Positions 57,599 to 64,000 of a DNA stretch of 64,000 nucleotides are shown here, in pieces; the first letter of the stretch is position 1, and every line of letters begins with the position of its first letter. The notes beneath the pieces are model-generated. The model had not been told where the DNA came from, searched no databases, and was given only the letters and a program-made list of their open reading frames with translations. Position numbers and translations under genes: made by a program. This DNA is from Owenia fusiformis (lineage: Eukaryota > Annelida > Polychaeta > Sabellida > Oweniidae): assembly GCA_903813345.2 (NCBI GenBank), contig CAIIXF020000011.1:1328571-1392570 (forward strand). Reading direction: 5' to 3'.

Positions 57599-58359
57599 GA
57601 TATTTGTGTTTGTGATGAATAATCAACTTTGAAAAATGTTTGAATCTCGTTGTGTCGTTCGCTACTTCGAAAAACTGAATGAATGATATCTTAAGATAGA
57701 ATGGATGTTCAATTGTTTGGAACGTTGCGGAACGACTGTTCAGTGATTGACAATTACAGAGTGACAGTGTGGGCGGAGCCGAAGCTATGGCTGGCCTTAC
57801 TAACATTTATTTATAAACAATGTTTACAAAGTAAACACATATTTACAATTGACCTTTTTCCTTATAAGTGGAAAAATAGATGGCATCATTGGGATTGGAA
57901 GGGCTAGTGTAGGGCTAGAATATATGTACATGTAAATGTATTCTTAGAGTCACTTAATTTATTGATTTAAGAAGTCATTCCATTTAGATCAACTTAAAAC
58001 ACCATTGAAATGTAACTATATGATCTTATTAACATGTGGAATTTGATTTCACATTAAAATTGTGATCCTTGTAAGAGTAAATGAACTTTTAAAGGTTTTT
58101 CACAGCCACAAATGGCCTAGAAATCATGTTTGCAAAATATTTAAGTCATTGCTCTGCTAGTAACAAAGGAAATGTTAAGACTATGTGTTTGTCGCTATAA
58201 TATTGAGATGCGCTTGGTAGCCATCTTGAATTTTGGTGAAAACACGAAATGATCGCGTTGAGATATATCAGGTCAGTTTCGGGGTCCAGTTATGTAAAAT
58301 CAATTATAATTTTAATGCATTTTATCCGGAAGTGCAGAATTCCTTGGCTTATTTGGCCA

Positions 58360-59195
58360 AGCCGCCTCACTAATTGTGTCAATGGGGATTTAGCCCGACC
58401 TTTTTTAGACAACTAGAAAATCATTAGAATTAGAATCATTAGAACAAAGATAAATCACGGTGCAAATCAAAGTTTTTTTGATAGAAAATTACACACAGAA
58501 TTCAAAAATGCCATCAAATAGAAGTCAGTGTTAGTCTTTAATGTTTAAAAATGCAGATCTCTTTAACTCTCATCAAAAACGAAACTTTAACGAATTTCAA
58601 AGCTATATGGAAAAAGGACCAATGGTTTCACTCTTTTTCAATCCTCACATTCTCTGGTGATTCTTCATATTTCCATTAGCCAATCGCGCTAATTGGAGTT
58701 TCTAAATAGCAGAAAAATCAATGAAATCTAGTGCTGCCATCTTTTATTCAGCTTTTAATTTGGGCTAGAGTTCTTTTCACTTACATGCTAAAATCTTGGA
58801 AAAGTGGCTTAATTTCATGATTTATCAAAGTGTGTCTGTTGAATCTGCATAAAACTTGAATGATATACCACATGATGACTCTGTTTATGTACATGTTGTG
58901 ATTAAACATGCAAATGTTGATTGACATACAAATAATCCAAGGTTTTAAAGAATTTTAGCATTGCATCAATGGATATTTGGCCCAAGTTTTTTTAAATTGT
59001 CATAGAAAATTATTCAAATTACATAACTTTGTAAATCAAAGCTATTATAGGAGAAACATTTCACTGAATTAATTGCTATTTAAAAGAAGGTAATGTAAGT
59101 CATTAGAGGTCTGATATGTAAATCTCTCAAAATCTCACGAAAAACGAGATTTAGCCAGATTTCAAAAGTTATATGGAAACTATACTATTGATTCC
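58360..59195. repeat. old tandem duplication of ~270 bp
   Basis: 58370-58630 and 58965-59190 share in order: TCAATGGrrATTTrGCCC, TAGAAAAT-ATT-(A)AAATTA, GTmAATCAAAG, CAGATCTCT/TAAATCTCT, TCTCAyrAAAAACGA, and TTTCAAAGyTATATGGAAA. Diverged and non-coding. Confidence 0.5.
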
Positions 59196-59516
59196 AAATC
59201 CTTTGATTGGTCAATTTAATGTGGTATTTTTGTCAGTCTGTCACGATTTATCACCGACACGATGTTTATAAATTCACCTACATTCAGTCCCATTTAGGCC
59301 GATGTTCCAGACAGTGTTATACACCATTGTAAAGACCCCCGGTAAAGACCATTCTTCTTAACATAGACGTAACCAGATATTGCTGTTTACTTTTTTTTAA
59401 ATCTCGGGTACAGACATCTTACTTTGAATAATTCTTTAATCATTAGCTAATTATTATCTGAAATAATCATATACAGTAGTTCTAGTTTCATTTTGAATCA
59501 ATGCATTTTGTTATAT

Positions 59517-59958
59517 ATAGGGTGGGCCAAAAAAATTGGAACACTTTTTGCATCCATTGTAACTTTTTTGTTAGTCATGTATTATTTAAACAATTAGTCT
59601 GAGTCATATTTGACGGTCAAACATGGCTTAAATGATAGGTTTTGAGACATATTGTGCCAGTTTTGAAAAACAGCTGAGGTCAGTTAATCTATATTATCCA
59701 AGGGAGACATGTCTAGCTTCTTGAGATAACTACATATGTTAAAAATGATGGATATTGTATTGTGACAGTTCAAAGGGCACATATGATGTCTCAAGAAGAG
59801 AACATTTTGAAAATGTTCACGACACACGTAGTTTACAGATCATGACCGTGGCAAGCAATAATCATTTTACCATTATCTGAATTTCTGTGGATTGAACTGC
59901 AATATTGAAGGCAATCGAATAAATAGAAAATGTTTCAATTTTATTGGCCCTTCCTGTA
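59517..59958. mobile_element. mariner-type MITE
   Basis: Left AGGGTGGGCCAAAAAAATTG GAACACTTTT and right, reversed, CAGGAAGGGCCAATAAAATT GAAACATTTT, with TA on both sides. No transposase frame in 440 bp. Confidence 0.6.
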
Positions 59959-60828
59959 ATGTAGTATAATTGCTGTTTTGAGAGCCAGAAGCCAAAAACA
60001 AATTAAAATTAAACAGAATATTGATATTTGTAAGACTGTCAATGTATTGCTTCATTTTATACATTTTATTTGAAGACGGTACCATCTGAACTCCCTTAAA
60101 GACTTGTCAACGTGTTATTGGAGAAAACAAAGTCTCATTAATAAGAGTAACGTAACCTTTCATCGGCGGCAACTGCCATGTCACATTCTCATTAATCTAC
60201 TTCTTGCCGGATGTGCCATCACTCTTTTAATTTCTTATTTTAGGAGAATGCGGAAACAGTTAGCGGAAGCAGTAAGTTACAGTTTTAGTCTTCTCGTCAC
60301 GGACTACACGTATGGATGTCTGAGAGGATGTTTATTTTCAGACTGGCTTTCGAGGTCGTATTTCCCATTGTCAGGTTATTGGAAATCAAGCCAGTGATTT
60401 CCGTCACTTTAATCATTTCGGGCCATCGATTGTTTGGCCGATGGTATGTATCCTGCTGATTATACCCCCTGACTATTCGGACCAGTGGCCTGGTATACGT
60501 CATTTTAATCAGTCACGGGCGAGTGGAATTCGGGCAAATGTTATGTGTCTGAAACAGGTTTTAGGTATTCATATACATTACATTTTGGTACACACATCAT
60601 TTTAATACTTCATTGATTTTCAGGTTTCAAGATATATTTTATTGTTCTATACATTTGATGTACATCATATCTATTCTTTATTCCTCTTTAGTTCATTTGC
60701 ACTCAATACGTGATATCATTCATAAATAACATTAAAATCTTAGCTCTTTTCATATTGTTTTGTCTTCTCTATCAGGAAAGTTCCAATTCCCATAAAGGAG
60801 AATTTTAAGTTCAGTATATTTAAGAAAT

Positions 60829-60990
60829 ATAGACCAAAGAGCAGGGCTACTAGTTTCGAATACACCCCGCAGGTCTAGGTATAAACGTTTTCTGTACCCC
60901 AAACGACCGAAGGGAGTGAGGGGGTCGAAAGCTTGTGTGCCTAGACCTCAGGGGTGTATTCGAAACTAGAAGCCCTGCTCTGAGGTCTAT
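60829..60990. mobile_element. 162-bp palindromic MITE
   Basis: ATAGACC...GAGCAGGGCTACTAGTTTCG AATACACCCC pairs with GGGGTGTATTCGAAACTAGA AGCCCTGCTC...GGTCTAT. The inner arms are GCAGGTCTAGG / CCTAGACCTC. Confidence 0.75.
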
Positions 60991-61341
60991 ATTACGATTC
61001 GAACATGAAAACTCACCAGAATATTGCAAGATCGTCAGTTTCGATGTTCATTTCAACTTTTTTCATTTCTACTTCCGGTTGATCTTTTGGCTTTTACAAT
61101 TTGTTTACTTACCTCCTGACCCCGACTTTTTCATTGACATTTCGGCCTATTTTATTGGTTTCACGCATATCTACTACATTGATAATTATTGAAATTAATT
61201 CTATATTGCCCAGAAACAAAAAAATCACAGCGGATATCCATATAAAAATTAAATTTGGCGAAAAGAACGGAGCAGCCTGAACTGACCATTGAGTGCACTG
61301 GACGAAACACTAGTACAGAGTTGGGGCATTGATCTCGAATA

Positions 61342-61403
61342 TTTCCTAAGTGACATCTATATTATTGAGTAGAGTGAATGTTTATTCTAAATAGGGAATT
61401 CGA
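61342..61403 (+). repeat. 62-bp direct repeat, left copy
   Basis: TTTCCTAAGTGACATCTATA ... TAAATAGGGAATTCGA is repeated without visible change at 62649-62710, 1.3 kb downstream. Confidence 0.8.
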
Positions 61404-61450
61404 AGTGGCAAGACGTACATTCAGCAGTGGTAAGCATATTTTGATTTACA

Positions 61451-61825
61451 TGCCCGAGCAAGGGGCTAAAATAAAAGGCTTTGAGGGCCTAGAGATATAA
61501 TGCCCGAGCAAGGGGCTAAAATAAAAGGCTTTGAGGGCCTAGAGATTAAAAGGCTTTGAGGGCCTAGAGATATAAATGCCCGAGCAAGGTGCTAAAAATA
61601 AAAGGCTTTGAGGGCCTAGATATAAATGCCCGAGCAAGGGGCTAAAATAAAAGGCTTTGAGGGCCTAGATATAAATGCCCGAGCAAGGGGCGCCCGAGCA
61701 ATGGGCTAAAATAAAAGGCTCCAAGGGCCTGAAAATATATGCGCAAGCAGTGGGCAAAAAATATGAACCATGAGGGGTAATGAATAAAAGGCCTTGAGAG
61801 CCTAGAGATACAGAGATATATGCCA
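61451..61825. repeat. tandem array of ~50-bp unit
   Basis: Unit ATGCCCGAGCAAGGGGCTAA AATAAAAGGCTTTGAGGGCCTAGAGATATA, about six copies with partial units. Copies decay toward the right. Confidence 0.85.
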
Positions 61826-62648
61826 GAGCAAGGGGCTATTAAATATAACTATGAGACAAAATAAGAGAAGTTTTCTGAGAGGCAAATATTTGACAGAAAA
61901 AAAGAAAAATAGAACAATTCAACGTGTTAATAACACAGTAAAATTAGAGGTCATTATACAGAACGTTATAGTACAGTGTGACGAAAATAATGACACTCAG
62001 GTATAATCTGGTAATTGGCAGTTGAAAGAAAACTGAGGTTTACTCAATAGAAAGTAGGTTGAATTGTTTTGACATGACTGGATAACCTATGCAAGTGATT
62101 GGTTATGTAATGGTTTAATTCCATGTACCCTCTTGTAAACTAATTTGAAAATGACTTGAGTTTGTAACATCTGAAACTAGTGAAGTCTGATAAACAATTG
62201 GCTTCTCTTTACATCTAAAGTCCGGGAGCACTGATCTCTTAGTGGTTTTAACCACGTGGACTTCGGATGTGAGAGTTGTCTCTCCACAGTAGGAGGTAAT
62301 TGGCAATTGAGGTTAATTACTCATGTTAGGGGACTGATTTTTCCCCACCAGTAATTCATGAATGAAACATTGATATGAGGTCAATTTTAGGTTTTATTAG
62401 CTTCATAATTACCTCATGGAAAACAATCTACTAGAACTACTGGGAGAGATTGCTCTCAAATCCGATGTCCACGTTAGTTTTTTGTTAATTTTTTATTAAA
62501 GATTTGAGGATTGGGAGTAGTAAAAATTAACAAATCACATTATTCAGGATGTAAATACACCGTAAAGGGTAAAATTAAATGGGTATTTCACCCAATCCTT
62601 TAACATGAAATCTACTTGAATGTATGGATGTCACTTAGGAAACATAGA

Positions 62649-62710
62649 TTTCCTAAGTGACATCTATATTATTGAGTAGAGTGAATGTTTATTCTAAATA
62701 GGGAATTCGA
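62649..62710 (+). repeat. 62-bp direct repeat, right copy
   Basis: Matches 61342-61403. Confidence 0.8.
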
Positions 62711-62845
62711 GGGAGGTAGTCATTAGCGAATGGATTGGATAATAGTTTACATATCATGAAATTTGTTCACAATTTAAAGAAGGCGTGGATACAGTCATGT
62801 TAGAATAAAATTTTAGGACGTTTATTTCAAGTTTTATGTTTCACG

Positions 62846-63175
62846 TCCTTTAATCAACCTGGAGACATAGGAACCAGTGATATGTGTCATTTTAATCATC
62901 CTCCAGACAATGGAATGGGGACCAATGTTATGCGTCATTTAATCAACCTTAGGACATAGGAACCAATGATATGCGTCATTTTAATCATCCTCCAGACAAT
63001 GGAATGGGGACCAATGTTATGCGTCATTATTCAACCTTAGGACATAGGGACCAATGATATGCGTCATTTTAATCATCCTCGAGATAATGGAATGGGGACC
63101 AATGTTATGCGTCATTTAATCAACCTTAGGACATATGGACCAATGATATGCGTCATTTTAATCATCCTCGAGACA
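62846..63175. repeat. tandem array of ~90-bp dimeric unit
   Basis: Alternating half-units end in ACCAATGATATGCGTCATTT TAATCATCCTC and GACCAATGTTATGCGTCATT, about 3.5 full units. Related single units occur near 60400-60510. Confidence 0.8.
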
Positions 63176-63290
63176 ATGAAAGGATAGGTATCGATATGGT
63201 GAACTGAATTCAACAATGTTTTTCTCTTAAAGGGTGACGCATATCGTTTAGCAAATCGAACGCTCGTTTCTGGTGTTGCTCACCGTTTAG

Positions 63291-63299
63291 TATAAAAGG
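63291..63299 (+). promoter_or_regulatory. TATA box before copy 2 of the duplicated segment
   Basis: TATAAAAGG about 40 bp before the start of the block shared with 7820-8297. Copy 1 has no such box at the matching position. Confidence 0.45.
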
Positions 63300-63330
63300 C
63301 CCGATCCCGGAATAATACTCAAGGGTTCAC

Positions 63331-63841
63331 AGGTTCGATGTCGTTGTGTCAACACCTCTAACTGTTATATAGCATAAGTATATTATAGATCGTCACACAT
63401 TTATAAAAGGGTGATTTTTGTTTTGACAAATCAATTCCAAATTTATGGGTGAAGTTTCAGGATCTGCTATTTGTGTATAATAAGGAAAAATTGGCATCTA
63501 AATTTCCCCATAACGTAATAGCACACAGCTTGGCATATGAAATATCCTAAAAATGAAACAAAGCAGTTCTAATACAAGGATTTATATTGGCTGTTGTACA
63601 TGTACTGTTTGAACGCAATCACTCCTTTGATAACGTTTTCAAAATCATTATAAACGGATTATTTTATCTCAAAGACAATTTCAATAAACTGAATTTTACA
63701 GAACTCCCCTTATTTCTTAAAAATGGACTGATCCAGTTGATTCGCCTGGAGCCGCCATATTGTTTTTATACGGGACACTTATCGGAACCCTTTAAACCAA
63801 TTATTGAAAACATTCTTAAAAAAACACGGTATTTTATGTAA
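63331..63841 (+). CDS. short coding-like segment, copy 2 (possible small gene or element ORF)
   Basis: Shares about 95% identity by eye with 7820-8297. An upstream piece (after GTTTCAG/GATCTG) reads YNKEKLASKFPHNVIAHSLA to a stop at about 63548. The downstream frame reads ILAVVHVLFERNHSFDNVFK, then NGLFYLKDNFNKLNF and LPLFLKNGLIQLIRLEPP, ending IIENILKKTRYFM-stop at 63841. No ATG opens the second frame, so it is either an exon, or the two frames are one gene broken by a frameshift. I do not recognise it. Preceded by a TATA box at 63291. Confidence 0.4.
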
Positions 63842-64000
63842 TGTTGACTGATTGGCAACAATTTAATGCAAAAATTCTTTATATATATTTTATATAACTG
63901 TTTTTGTTTACGTTTTTTGTTTTTTAATGCAATTGTTTTTTGTTCCTTTCTACCAATTCTTGAGAATGAAGTTAAATGTTAAATTGTCTTAGACCTCTCA

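Noticed and set aside
1-64000. tRNA, rRNA and snRNA genes
   Set aside because: No cloverleaf with A/B boxes or rRNA-like stretch was recognised by eye; a covariance scan would be needed to exclude small RNAs.

Overview
The window is animal nuclear DNA: AT-rich, gene-poor, with spliced genes (GT-AG introns) and a dense mix of eukaryotic transposons. A galaxin-like dicysteine protein, several Tc1/mariner-type relics, a DIRS-type retroelement and many palindromic MITEs point to a marine invertebrate (lophotrochozoan, cnidarian or non-vertebrate deuterostome). I cannot name the species.

Region by region. (1) 1-5.5 kb, minus strand: three exons of a galaxin-like gene running off the left edge. 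Its largest visible intron is almost entirely a TIR element (1795-5035) with a Harbinger-like element (2513-3972) inserted in it. (2) 5.6-9.8 kb: mariner relic, LINE endonuclease relic split by an inverted-repeat element, a segment duplicated at 63.3 kb, and a 62-bp tandem array. (3) 10030-32216: the main find, a 22,187-bp DNA transposon with perfect 6-bp target duplications (CCTTTG), matching 5'-TAC...GTA-3' tips and about 560-bp repeat-rich TIRs. It holds an intact two-exon integrase-type DDE transposase (390 aa, minus strand, starting just inside the right TIR) and an intact 12-exon gene (618 aa, plus strand) with an N-terminal zinc ribbon, a tandemly duplicated UIM-like exon and a complete HECT-type E3 ubiquitin ligase domain. 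Its introns are full of nested elements. It best fits the IS3EU superfamily. (4) 33.8-40 kb: second 62-bp array, a MULE-type MITE with 10-bp TSD, palindromic MITEs. (5) 40.4-42.3 kb: two-exon gene for an unrecognised 471-aa eight-pass membrane protein. (6) 43.4-51.2 kb: 27-bp minisatellite, several MITEs, an orphan NRF1/TATA promoter-like site. (7) 51.9-52.8 kb, minus strand: single-exon Golgi-type DXD glycosyltransferase. (8) 53-64 kb: MITEs, a truncated DIRS-like retroelement with two in-frame stops, tandem repeats, and the second copy of the 8-kb segment behind a TATA box.

Host genes visible: galaxin-like (partial), eight-TM protein, glycosyltransferase, and possibly the duplicated short gene. 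The transposase and HECT gene form one mobile unit, transcribed convergently from opposite TIRs. How the ligase contributes to transposition is unknown; modifying or degrading transposase or host factors is a hypothesis only. All splice models were read by eye from GT/AG signals and phase; no search or alignment software was used.
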